From contig CALLDR010000120.1 of NCBI GenBank assembly GCA_937997955.1, forward strand, positions 1-23,309: a DNA stretch of 23,309 nt. The letters run 5' to 3'. Source of the stretch: an uncultured Emergencia sp. Its GTDB lineage: Bacteria > Bacillota > Clostridia > Peptostreptococcales > Anaerovoracaceae. Of the stretch, positions 6,596 through 14,654 are shown one piece after another. The stretch's first letter is position 1. Every line of letters begins with the position of its first letter. The notes below the pieces were generated by a model. It made no database searches, had not been told where the DNA came from, and was given only the letters and a program-made list of their open reading frames with translations. The position numbers and the translations under genes were made by a program.

Positions 6596-8119
6596 TTACC
6601 AGGAGAAGTCATAGAAGTAATAAACACCTTCAATTGGAAGTGTGTGCAGCTTCAGATTCGCGTTATGCGCGTACAGCATGGTCGGATTATATAATACCGC
6701 GTAAACCGCTTCGTCCTGGATCTTAGTAAAGATCTCTTCATAAACCGCGGTACGGTCATCATCATCGATGGTAGCCGCGGCTTTCTCAAAGAGCGCGTCG
6801 ATCTCCGGATTGGAGTAGCGGGCATTGTTCGCCATGCCGATATAATCAGAGCATACTGCCATGGACACCTGCTGCGTATCGCCTTCCAGAGACATCTGCA
6901 GACAGGTCAGGCCGAAATCGCCCTGGCTCAGCTTTTCCAGATAAGCGTTGAACTCAAGGACTTCGATCTTAACGGCCAATCCGACGGCCTTCAGGTTGGA
7001 CTCGACCATCTCTGCGAGGGTTTTATACTGTTCCGCGACGTACATGGTTCCCAGGTCAGTGTCTTCCGCAACACCGGCTTCCTTCAGCAGGGCTTTCGCC
7101 TTATCCGGATCGTAGCTGTACTGGGTCTGTTTGTCACTGTAGCCCGGTCTGTCCGGCGTCAGCAGGTTGGAGTTTGCTTCACCCTGGCCTTCCTGAATGG
7201 CAGCGACCATGGATTCGCGATCCATAGCATAGTTGATAGCCTGACGGAACTTCACGTTATTATATGGTTCTTTTTCTGTGTTCATCGCGATGAACGCAAA
7301 AGTGGTCTGTGTGGCTGTGGCAGTCTTGATCTTATCGCTGCCTTCCAAAGAGCTGAGGACAGAAGCGTCGACCTCCGCGAAGTCATAATCGCCGGACTGT
7401 ACGCCCATGCCCAGGGCCGCAATATCGCTGATGACCTTGAAGGTCACGTTCTTGATCGACGCTTCGCCCATGTAGTAGCCGTCGTAGGCTTCCAGCGTCA
7501 GGGTGTCGCCGTCTTTGTGATCAACAAACTTATACGGTCCGCAGCCGATCGGCTTCTGGGCGAAATCCTCTTTGCTGGCCGATTCGCCATATGCCTTGCA
7601 GGCGATGAACATCTGGTCCATGGAGGCCAGGAATGGGGCATAGACTTCTTTTGTGTATACCTCAATGGTGTAATCGTCTACGATCTCGTAGTGGTCAAAG
7701 CCTTCCACCACGGCGCCCTGATACTTGGAGGCCGCGTAGGTGTCCAGCGTATAAGCGATATCCGCGGCTGTCAGCTTGCTTCCGTCGTGAAACGTTACAT
7801 CGTCGCGGAGATAGAAGGTATAGCACTTTCCGTCATCGCTGATCTTCCAGTCTTTTGCCACGCGGGGTTCCAGCTGGGTCTGGTCCTCGTAATTCTTACG
7901 AAGCAGCGTGTCGTAGATCTGTCCGTTGATATGATGCTCCGCGGCGCTGCTCCAGTCAGAAGGATGGAGGGTATCGTAGTCCGCGTCTATGGCCACCTTC
8001 AGGTCAGTTCTTTCCGCGTCTCCGTTGTCCCCGCCGCTTCCGCCGCAGCCTGCGAAGAGACCCATGGTCAGGGCCAGGGATAAAGCCAGGACGGCCCCTT
8101 TGATTAAATTCTTCTTCAT
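6596..8119 (-). CDS. Peptide ABC transporter substrate-binding lipoprotein (SBP family 5, DppA/OppA-like)
   Basis: The 507-residue protein starts with a lipoprotein signal: basic MKKNLIK, a hydrophobic stretch (8-21) and lipobox LFAGC with C25 as the acylated residue, then a Gly/Ser-rich linker. Residues about 40-490 match the peptide/nickel-binding family 5, including the domain entry near DTLHPSDWSS and the TFYLRDDVTFHDGS motif typical of DppA/OppA. It should capture di- or oligopeptides at the outer face of the membrane for the permeases and ATPases encoded on the other side of the divergent control region. It follows the M42 aminopeptidase by 36 bp with a GAAAGGAG ribosome site, so the two are co-transcribed and end at the terminator 6525-6564. 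Peptide length preference cannot be read from sequence. Confidence 0.93.
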   Translation of the reverse strand: MKKNLIKGAVLALSLALTMGLFAGCGGSGGDNGDAERTDLKVAIDADYDTLHPSDWSSAAEHHINGQIYDTLLRKNYEDQTQLEPRVAKDWKISDDGKCYTFYLRDDVTFHDGSKLTAADIAYTLDTYAASKYQGAVVEGFDHYEIVDDYTIEVYTKEVYAPFLASMDQMFIACKAYGESASKEDFAQKPIGCGPYKFVDHKDGDTLTLEAYDGYYMGEASIKNVTFKVISDIAALGMGVQSGDYDFAEVDASVLSSLEGSDKIKTATATQTTFAFIAMNTEKEPYNNVKFRQAINYAMDRESMVAAIQEGQGEANSNLLTPDRPGYSDKQTQYSYDPDKAKALLKEAGVAEDTDLGTMYVAEQYKTLAEMVESNLKAVGLAVKIEVLEFNAYLEKLSQGDFGLTCLQMSLEGDTQQVSMAVCSDYIGMANNARYSNPEIDALFEKAAATIDDDDRTAVYEEIFTKIQDEAVYAVLYNPTMLYAHNANLKLHTLPIEGVYYFYDFSW

Positions 8120-8155
8120 TTTTTTTCTCCTTTCGGTACTTTATCAATCCGCAGG

Positions 8156-9166
8156 TTACTCTGCGAAGTGAAAGACATGTTTTGTGTAAAGGTCTGTCAG
8201 CCGGATGGCCTCTCTCACATCTGCCTTTGATATGATGGAACTTTGGCTGTGGGGGAATCTGTCTACGACGGAGATGCCCGCGACCCGCACGCCTGTGCCG
8301 CTCATATTCATGCTGCTGGCGTCGGTACCGCCTCTGTCCATGACGTCCCGCTGATATTTAATGTTGTTTTCTTCACAGCAGGAGATCATCGTATCTACCA
8401 GGTACTCGTCCAGCATGGCAGATGGATTGCCAATGGACACGCCGACGCCTTCGCCCACCGCGTTGGCTCCCTCCAGATCTGTAGGGTAAAAATGATCAGG
8501 CGTTACGTCGACGGAGATGCCGATGTCCGGACGGATCCGCTCTGCCGATACTACGGCTCCGCGGCAGCCCACTTCCTCCTGAACGGTAAATACATAGTAG
8601 ACGTCGTTGGGGCCGGTACCATCGTTTTGCTTCATGGCCTCGATCAAAATGTAGCAGCCAACCCTGTCATCAAAGGATTTGGAGACGATCCGCTCGTTCT
8701 GCAGTTCATAATAATTGCCGATGAAACCGCAGTAGTCGCCGACTTTGACGTATTTCTCGGTTTCTTCTTTGGACGTGCAGCCGATGTCTATGTACAGTTT
8801 GCCGCTGTTGTTTTTTGCTTCTTCCACGGGACCGTCACAGCCGACCACGCCGATCGTTCCGTTCTGGAATACTACCTTGTCGTTATACAGCGCGCTGGTC
8901 CAGACGAAGCCTACACTGCAGACTTTGATGCGGCCGTCTCCTTCGATTTTCTTAACCTGCAGGCCGATCTCGTCCATGTGGGCAGCCAGCATGATTTTTT
9001 TCTTGTCGGGATGGACGGCGCCGTATTTGACGGCGATCAGGTTGCCTACGGCGTCGGTGAACATTTCATCGCAGAAGCCTTCGATTTCTCTTTTGATGAT
9101 GGTTCGGATGTTTCTTTCCCTGCCTGCGACGCCCCAGGCCTGGGTCAGTTCTTTCAATAGTTTCAT
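8156..9166 (-). CDS. M42-family metallo-aminopeptidase
   Basis: The 336-residue protein has the complete M42 ligand set: H63 and D65 (AAHMDEIG), D167 (KSFDDRVG), catalytic/ligand E197-E198 (VQEEVGCRG), D220 (ISVDVTPD) and H306 (RFPHSQSS). M42 enzymes are cytosolic dinuclear metal aminopeptidases that form large tetrahedral shells and trim imported peptides; some act on acidic N-termini. It is the first gene of a leftward operon with the peptide-binding lipoprotein, so peptide capture and trimming are co-regulated. The promoter at 9214-9242 overlaps an operator-like palindrome. An M42 cellulase annotation is sometimes attached to this family, but an aminopeptidase is the sensible reading here. 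Confidence 0.93.
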   Translation of the reverse strand: MKLLKELTQAWGVAGRERNIRTIIKREIEGFCDEMFTDAVGNLIAVKYGAVHPDKKKIMLAAHMDEIGLQVKKIEGDGRIKVCSVGFVWTSALYNDKVVFQNGTIGVVGCDGPVEEAKNNSGKLYIDIGCTSKEETEKYVKVGDYCGFIGNYYELQNERIVSKSFDDRVGCYILIEAMKQNDGTGPNDVYYVFTVQEEVGCRGAVVSAERIRPDIGISVDVTPDHFYPTDLEGANAVGEGVGVSIGNPSAMLDEYLVDTMISCCEENNIKYQRDVMDRGGTDASSMNMSGTGVRVAGISVVDRFPHSQSSIISKADVREAIRLTDLYTKHVFHFAE

Positions 9167-9213
9167 AAGAAATTTTATCTCCTTTCCAGAGGGATATATT
9201 TTTCTATGACCCT

Positions 9214-9242
9214 ATATTATCAAATTTGAATGAATTTTGCAA
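9214..9242 (-). promoter_or_regulatory. Promoter of the M42-dppA operon, -35 inside an operator-like site
   Basis: On the minus strand TTGCAA (9237-9242), a 17-bp spacer and TAATAT (9214-9219) form a moderate promoter. The -35 hexamer is the core of the palindrome-like site 9234-9245, so a bound protein would exclude RNA polymerase. Confidence 0.5.
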
Positions 9243-9260
9243 TAAAAATTTTGCAAAATT
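9234..9260. promoter_or_regulatory. Tandem GntR operator sites in the dpp divergent control region
   Basis: An imperfect site (ATTTTGCAATAA, 9234-9245) and a perfect 14-bp palindrome (AATTTTGCAAAATT, 9247-9260) have centres 14 bp apart. The first covers the -35 of the leftward promoter. The second ends 1 bp before the -35 of the rightward promoter. One bound cluster could therefore control both operons. Identity as GntR sites is inferred from the shared motif. Confidence 0.6.
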
Positions 9261-9261
9261 C

Positions 9262-9290
9262 TTGACAAATTTTATAAAATAGGGTAGAGT
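9262..9290 (+). promoter_or_regulatory. Promoter of the dppBCDF-peptidase operon
   Basis: TTGACA (9262-9267), a 17-bp spacer and TAGAGT (9285-9290) lie 43 bp before the dppB start. The -35 is perfect and the -10 matches 4 of 6 positions. Confidence 0.6.
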
Positions 9291-9333
9291 AATGACAAGA
9301 AAAAAACGGAATTATGTAAACGGAGGAAGCATT

Positions 9334-10266
9334 ATGTATAAGTATGTAATTAAAAGACTGTTATTGACAATCCCCGTTCTGTTTGGCGCCGTCTTTCTGG
9401 TGTTTGCTATCATGCAGCTGACGCCGGGCGACCCCGGTTCCCTGATCCTGGGCATCACGGCAAAACAGGCAGACATCGACGCTCTGAATCACGAGCTGGG
9501 CGCGGATCAGCCTTTCTTTGTACAGTTCTTCAACTATATCAAAGGTATCGTCTGTCATTTTGACTTCGGCCAATCCTATCAGACACGGCTGCCTGTCTTA
9601 AATGAGATCCTCGCCAGATTTCCCAATACCTTCTGGCTGGCGCTGTGGTCCATGATCTTCAGCGCGGTAGTCGGCATCATCTTCGGTATCATCTCCGCTG
9701 TCAAGCAGTATTCTCTTATTGATAACGTACTGACTACATTGTCCATGCTGCTTTCAGCGATCCCCGGATTTTGGCTGGGGCTGATGCTGATGCTGCTGTT
9801 TTCTCTGAAGCTGGGATGGCTGCCGACCAACGGTGTGGATACCTGGACCGGATACATTTTGCCGGTAGTAACCCTGTCTCTGTCCGGCATTGCCAGCGAG
9901 ATCCGTTTGACCCGGTCCACCATGCTGGAGACCATACGGCAGGACTATATCCGAACGGCGAAATCAAAGGGAGCGCCGGAGAAAATCGTAATCTTCCGGC
10001 ATGCGCTGAAAAACGCCTTGCTGCCGGTCATCACCAACATGGGCATGAACTTTGGTTCCAGCCTGGGCGGCGCTGTCATCATCGAGACGGTATTCGGGAT
10101 TCCAGGCGTCGGCATGCTCATCGTCAGCTCTATCCGCCAGAAGGATACGCCGATGATCATGGGAGCGACGCTGTTTCTGGCCGTCCTGTTCTGCCTGGTC
10201 ATGCTGGTGGTAGACATTCTGTACGCTTACATCGACCCGAGATTGAAAGCAAAGTATAAGAGCTGA
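9334..10266 (+). CDS. Peptide ABC transporter permease, DppB/OppB-like
   Basis: From the ATG at 9334 the protein has 310 residues and begins MYKYVIKRLLLTIPVLFG, the standard DppB start with its first membrane helix. An in-frame ATG 42 bp upstream is rejected: it would add a basic extension, and CGGAGGAAG sits just before 9334. About six membrane helices are visible. The cytoplasmic EAA loop (DYIRTAKSKGAPEKIVIFRH, then ALKNALLPV) contacts the ATPases. It forms the membrane channel with the DppC-like protein 25 bp downstream. First gene of a six-gene operon, transcribed away from its own binding protein. Confidence 0.94.
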   Translation: MYKYVIKRLLLTIPVLFGAVFLVFAIMQLTPGDPGSLILGITAKQADIDALNHELGADQPFFVQFFNYIKGIVCHFDFGQSYQTRLPVLNEILARFPNTFWLALWSMIFSAVVGIIFGIISAVKQYSLIDNVLTTLSMLLSAIPGFWLGLMLMLLFSLKLGWLPTNGVDTWTGYILPVVTLSLSGIASEIRLTRSTMLETIRQDYIRTAKSKGAPEKIVIFRHALKNALLPVITNMGMNFGSSLGGAVIIETVFGIPGVGMLIVSSIRQKDTPMIMGATLFLAVLFCLVMLVVDILYAYIDPRLKAKYKS

Positions 10267-10291
10267 TCAGGCGGAAAGGAGAGAAGGATCA

Positions 10292-11155
10292 ATGAAAGCG
10301 AATTCAAAGAAAAACAGCCAGATGAAAGAAATCTGGCGCAGATTTAAAAAGAGCAAGACTGCCATGCTGGGACTGGTTCTCCTGATTCTGGTCGTACTTA
10401 TGGCCGTCTGCGCGGATCTGATCGTACCTTACGAGGAGGCCATCACCCAGGCTCCCGTGGACAGGCTGCAGGGTCCCAGCGCCGAGCACTGGTTCGGAAC
10501 CGATAATCTGGGAAGAGACGTCTTTGCCCGCGTGGTGCATGGCTCACGATATTCCCTGCTGATCGGTATTTCCACCAGCGTCCTGTCGCTGCTGATCGGC
10601 GGCCTGCTGGGCGCCATCGCCGGGTTCTACGGCGGCAAAGTAGACAATATCATCATGCGGCTCACCGATGTAGTCATGACCGTGCCGCCGATTCTGCTGT
10701 CCCTGGCCGTAGTAGCGGCGCTGGGACCGAATCTGAGAAACCTGCTCATCGCCATCACGATTTCCTGTATACCCAGCATGGTCAGAATGGTTCGGTCCGT
10801 GGTTCTGACCGTAGTAGACAACGACTATATAGAAGCGGCAAAGTCCTACGGAGGATCGGACATGAGGACGATTCTCAAATACGTTATTCCGAACGCTTTG
10901 GGTCCGATCATCGTTACCACCACCATGAACGTGGCCAATATGATCCTGTCCGCGTCCGGTTTGTCTTTCCTCGGCATGGGCGTACAGCCGCCCGCACCGG
11001 AGTGGGGAGCCCTGCTGTCTGACGCGAGACAGTTCATGTTTACAGCGCCGGGCATGCTGTACTTCCCTGGGCTGTTCATCGTTATCGCGGCGCTCAGCTT
11101 CAATCTGGCAGGCGATGGTCTGAGGGACGCTCTGGATCCGAAGCTGAAAAACTAG
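10292..11155 (+). CDS. Peptide ABC transporter permease, DppC/OppC-like
   Basis: The 287-residue protein has the DppC N-terminus: a short basic cytoplasmic leader, a first membrane helix at about 27-47, and the extracellular HWFGTDNLGRDVFARVVHGS motif. About five further helices follow, with the EAA loop DYIEAAKSYGGSDMRTI. The C-terminal LSFNLAGDGLRDALDPK is diagnostic of the family. It pairs with DppB to form the pore. The ribosome site GGAAAGGAGAGAAGG precedes the ATG. Confidence 0.94.
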   Translation: MKANSKKNSQMKEIWRRFKKSKTAMLGLVLLILVVLMAVCADLIVPYEEAITQAPVDRLQGPSAEHWFGTDNLGRDVFARVVHGSRYSLLIGISTSVLSLLIGGLLGAIAGFYGGKVDNIIMRLTDVVMTVPPILLSLAVVAALGPNLRNLLIAITISCIPSMVRMVRSVVLTVVDNDYIEAAKSYGGSDMRTILKYVIPNALGPIIVTTTMNVANMILSASGLSFLGMGVQPPAPEWGALLSDARQFMFTAPGMLYFPGLFIVIAALSFNLAGDGLRDALDPKLKN

Positions 11156-11170
11156 GGGAGGTATACAGAA

Positions 11171-12175
11171 ATGAAAGAAACATTCTTGAAGGTAAAGGAC
11201 CTTGAAGTCATATATAAGACAGACTTAGAGACTGTTTACGCCGTCAATGGGATTTCCTTTGATCTGGCAAAGGGAGAAACCCTCGGCCTGGTTGGGGAGA
11301 CCGGCGCGGGAAAAACCACCACTGCGTTGTCCATTCTTCGCCTGCTGCCAGAACGCACGGCGCAGATAAAAGGCGGCGATATCCAGCTGGAAGGAAAAAG
11401 CCTCCTTTCGCTGCCGGAAAAAGAAATGCAGCGCATCCGGGGAGAAAAGATCTCTATGATCTTCCAGGATCCCATGACCGCGCTGAATCCGGTGCTGACC
11501 GTAGGAGACCAGATCGCGGAGTCCCTGCTCCTCCACGATGATGTAGGAAGGAGCAAGGAAGTTATTGATGGCCGGGTAGAGGAGGTCCTGGAGCTGGTAG
11601 GCATACCCGCGTCGAGAAAGAAGGACTATCCCCATCAGTTTTCCGGCGGAATGAAGCAGAGAGTGGTCATTGCCATCGCTTTGGCGTGCAATCCGGGACT
11701 GCTCATCGCAGATGAACCGACCACCGCTTTGGACGTAACCATTCAGGCTCAGGTGCTGGCGATGATGCAGGAACTGAAGGAGAAGTTGGATACTGCCATG
11801 ATCATGATTACCCATGATCTGGGCATCGTTGCCCAGACCTGCGACAAGGTGGCTGTCATGTACGCCGGCGAAATCATCGAATACGGCTCTGTAGAGGATC
11901 TGTTTACCGGCGAAGCCCATCATCCGTATACTGTGGGGCTCTTCGGGTCTATTCCAAGTCTGGAGAGTGAAGAGGACAGGCTCCATCCTATCGACGGCAT
12001 GATGCCGGATCCTACCGATCTGCCTAAGGGCTGCGCATTCTCGCCGAGATGCCCGAGGTGTATGGAAAAATGCGGAGAAGCGCATCCGGAGCAATACGGA
12101 TCAGGCAGTCATAAGATCAGATGTCATCTCTTTGATGAGTCAGGGAAGGAGGACGGACCGTGGGAAAACCGTTAA
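11171..12175 (+). CDS. Peptide ABC transporter ATPase, DppD/OppD-like
   Basis: The 334-residue ATPase has Walker A GETGAGKT (42-49), Q-loop Q99, signature FSGGM (157-161), Walker B LLIADE (177-182) and switch H215. The C-terminal oligopeptide-transporter extension carries C288, C294, C301 and C318, with an extra C297. This pattern matches the cysteines that bind a [4Fe-4S] cluster in structurally studied OppD proteins; a cluster here is inferred. It overlaps the next ATPase gene by 16 bp, and the two should form the heterodimeric motor beneath the DppBC pore. Confidence 0.94.
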   Translation: MKETFLKVKDLEVIYKTDLETVYAVNGISFDLAKGETLGLVGETGAGKTTTALSILRLLPERTAQIKGGDIQLEGKSLLSLPEKEMQRIRGEKISMIFQDPMTALNPVLTVGDQIAESLLLHDDVGRSKEVIDGRVEEVLELVGIPASRKKDYPHQFSGGMKQRVVIAIALACNPGLLIADEPTTALDVTIQAQVLAMMQELKEKLDTAMIMITHDLGIVAQTCDKVAVMYAGEIIEYGSVEDLFTGEAHHPYTVGLFGSIPSLESEEDRLHPIDGMMPDPTDLPKGCAFSPRCPRCMEKCGEAHPEQYGSGSHKIRCHLFDESGKEDGPWENR

Positions 12176-13128
12176 TTGAATTAGAAAACCTGAAAAAATA
12201 CTTTGATGTAGGAAAAGGGGCAAAGCTCCACGCCGTGGACGGCGTAACCATGAAGATCAACCAGGGCGAGACCCTGGGAGTCGTAGGAGAATCCGGCTGC
12301 GGAAAGTCTACTTTGGGCAGAACCGTGCTGAAGCTTCATGAGCCGACCTCCGGCAGGATTATCTTTGACGGACAGGACATCACGAACTACAAGAGCAGGC
12401 AGATTCACAGGATACGCCAGGATATGCAGATGATCTTCCAGGACCCTTATTCCAGCTTGAATCCCCGCATGTGCGTGCAGGAGCTGATCGCGGAGCCTCT
12501 GATCATCAACCGGGCATGTAAGAGCAAAGGGGAGGTCTTCGACAAGGTCAGCGAGCTGATGGATACAGTGGGTCTCGCCCAGCGGCTTTCCGGCGCTTAT
12601 CCTCATGAGCTGGACGGCGGCCGGCGGCAGAGAATCGGTGTGGCAAGAGCGCTGGCTCTGAACCCGAAATTTATCGTCTGTGACGAGCCGGTTTCCGCCC
12701 TGGACGTATCTATCCAGGCACAGATCCTGAATCTTCTCATGGATCTGCAGGATGAGCGGGAGCTGACGTATATGTTTATCACCCATGATCTCAGCGTGGT
12801 GCGCCATATTTCCGATCAGATCGCGGTCATGTATCTGGGACAGTGCGTGGAGTTCGCGCCTTCCAGAGAGCTGTTCAAAAATCCGATGCACCCGTATACA
12901 AAGGCTTTGCTCTCTGCTATTCCGGTACCCAGCATCGAGATGAAGAACAAGAAGATTCAGGTCATCAAAGGTGAGGTGACCAATCCGGTGAATCCAAAGC
13001 CGGGGTGCCGCTTTGCCAGCCGCTGTCCATACGCTTCTGATCAGTGCAGGGCCGCGGACATGGCTTTTGAAGAAAAACAGCCGGGCCATTTCGTGGCCTG
13101 CTGTAAGGCGGAACAAAATCTGTTGTAA
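12160..13128 (+). CDS. Peptide ABC transporter ATPase, DppF/OppF-like, with variant signature motif
   Basis: The 322-residue protein starts at GTG, supported by GGAAGGAGG just upstream and by overlap coupling with the preceding ATPase. Walker A is GESGCGKS (43-50), Walker B FIVCDE (171-176) and switch H209. The ABC signature reads LDGGR (151-155) rather than LSGGQ; I recall this variant in other Firmicutes OppF-like proteins, so it is probably a subfamily trait and not decay. The C-terminal extension has C283, C289, C296 and C314/C315, a possible second Fe-S site. It pairs with the DppD-like subunit. Confidence 0.94.
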   Translation: MGKPLIELENLKKYFDVGKGAKLHAVDGVTMKINQGETLGVVGESGCGKSTLGRTVLKLHEPTSGRIIFDGQDITNYKSRQIHRIRQDMQMIFQDPYSSLNPRMCVQELIAEPLIINRACKSKGEVFDKVSELMDTVGLAQRLSGAYPHELDGGRRQRIGVARALALNPKFIVCDEPVSALDVSIQAQILNLLMDLQDERELTYMFITHDLSVVRHISDQIAVMYLGQCVEFAPSRELFKNPMHPYTKALLSAIPVPSIEMKNKKIQVIKGEVTNPVNPKPGCRFASRCPYASDQCRAADMAFEEKQPGHFVACCKAEQNLL

Positions 13129-13139
13129 AAGGAGAGGAA

Positions 13140-14642
13140 ATGGTGAGTTTGGAAGAACGAGTGAAGAGATTGAAAGAGCATCAGAGGAAACAGCACGCAT
13201 TTGACCATGCCATGGGACTTTTGACCTATGACGCGGCTACGTCCATGCCGCCGGGGGCTTCGGCGTCCCTCGGCGATACTCTGGAAACTCTCAGCGGAGA
13301 GGTCTACAGTCTGACCGTGGAACCGTCCTACAAGGCTCTGCTGGAAGAACTGTATGGGGAGAGGGAGAGGCTGGATTTCCAGACCCGCCGGGAGGTGGAG
13401 GTCCTCCGCGAAAGGCTGTCGAAAATGGAAAAAGTGCCGAAGGAAGAGGTCATGGCGCTGGAAGCGCTGCAGAATCAGGCGAACCACAGCTGGGAGATGG
13501 CGAAGAAGGCCGATGACTTTGATCTCTTCGCGCCCAGCCTGAAACAGCTCATCGAGGCCAAGAAGCGGTACGCGGCGTATATCAATCCGGGCGGCGATGT
13601 CTATGACACTCTGCTGGATCAGTTTGAAAAGGGTATGACCCAGGCGCAGACCGATCCTCTTTTCGATATGCTGCGCCAGGAACTGGTACCTTTGATCAAG
13701 GCTGTGGGCCAGGCGGACCAGCCGGATACCGGTTTCCTGGAGGGGCCTTTTGATATTGCCGCTCAGAAGGAGCTGTCGGAATACGTCATGGAAGTTATGG
13801 GCATAGACAAAAATCGATGTATCCTGGGAGAAACAGAGCATCCGTTTACTACAGAGTTTTCCAAGAATGACGTGAGGATCACCACCAAGTATGTGGCTGA
13901 CGATCTGACCAGCAACTTGTACAGCGTTATCCACGAAAGCGGTCACGCTATGTATGAATTGTCTATTGATGATGCTTTGCTCCATTCTGTTTTGGGAGAA
14001 GGGGCGACTACGGCGATTCACGAGTCACAGTCCCGGCTTTGGGAAAACTACATCGGACGGAGCCTGCCCTTCTGCAGGCTGATCTTCTCGAAGATCCAGG
14101 ATCTGTTCCCGGCGCAGATGAAAGGCGTCAGCGCGGAGGACTTTTACCGGGCTGTCAATGCAGCGCGGCCTTCGCTGATCCGCACCGATGCCGACGAGCT
14201 GACCTACGCGCTCCATGTGATGATCCGCTACGAGCTGGAAAAGCGTATTTTTCGAGATGAGATCGCTGTGGAAGAGCTTCCGGAAGCGTGGAACGGCCTT
14301 TATATGGAGTATTTGGGCGTCGTTGTCCCGGATCATACCCGCGGTGTGCTGCAGGACGCTCACTGGGCGGGAGGCGCCTTCGGATACTTTCCCAGCTATG
14401 CTCTGGGTACGGCATATTCCGCTCAGATCTTTGACGCGTTGAAACGGAACGTGGACGTGGATGCCTGCTGCGCGTCCGGGGATTTTGGGCCGGTAAGGCA
14501 GTGGCTGACTGAGAAGATTTACCGCCACGGCATGTTATACACCGCCGATGAGCTGATCCGGCGGACCTGCGGCGGCGCCTTTGATCCGTCGTATTATGCA
14601 GCTTATCTGAAAGAAAAGTTCACCGGGCTGTATGGACTGTAA
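13140..14642 (+). CDS. M32-family metallocarboxypeptidase (thermostable carboxypeptidase 1 family)
   Basis: The 500-residue length is typical of M32. The zinc motif is H265-E-S-G-H269 and the third ligand lies in H294-E-S-Q-S-R, the family's HES(Q/x)SR motif. The helical C-terminus with ADELTYALHVMIRYELE and GYFPSYALGTAYSAQ is also diagnostic. The enzyme removes C-terminal amino acids from peptides in the cytoplasm. Only 11 bp separate it from dppF, with AAAGGAGAGG before the ATG, so it is co-transcribed with the importer and would process the peptides it brings in. Confidence 0.95.
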   Translation: MVSLEERVKRLKEHQRKQHAFDHAMGLLTYDAATSMPPGASASLGDTLETLSGEVYSLTVEPSYKALLEELYGERERLDFQTRREVEVLRERLSKMEKVPKEEVMALEALQNQANHSWEMAKKADDFDLFAPSLKQLIEAKKRYAAYINPGGDVYDTLLDQFEKGMTQAQTDPLFDMLRQELVPLIKAVGQADQPDTGFLEGPFDIAAQKELSEYVMEVMGIDKNRCILGETEHPFTTEFSKNDVRITTKYVADDLTSNLYSVIHESGHAMYELSIDDALLHSVLGEGATTAIHESQSRLWENYIGRSLPFCRLIFSKIQDLFPAQMKGVSAEDFYRAVNAARPSLIRTDADELTYALHVMIRYELEKRIFRDEIAVEELPEAWNGLYMEYLGVVVPDHTRGVLQDAHWAGGAFGYFPSYALGTAYSAQIFDALKRNVDVDACCASGDFGPVRQWLTEKIYRHGMLYTADELIRRTCGGAFDPSYYAAYLKEKFTGLYGL

Positions 14643-14654
14643 GGAGGTGGGGCT

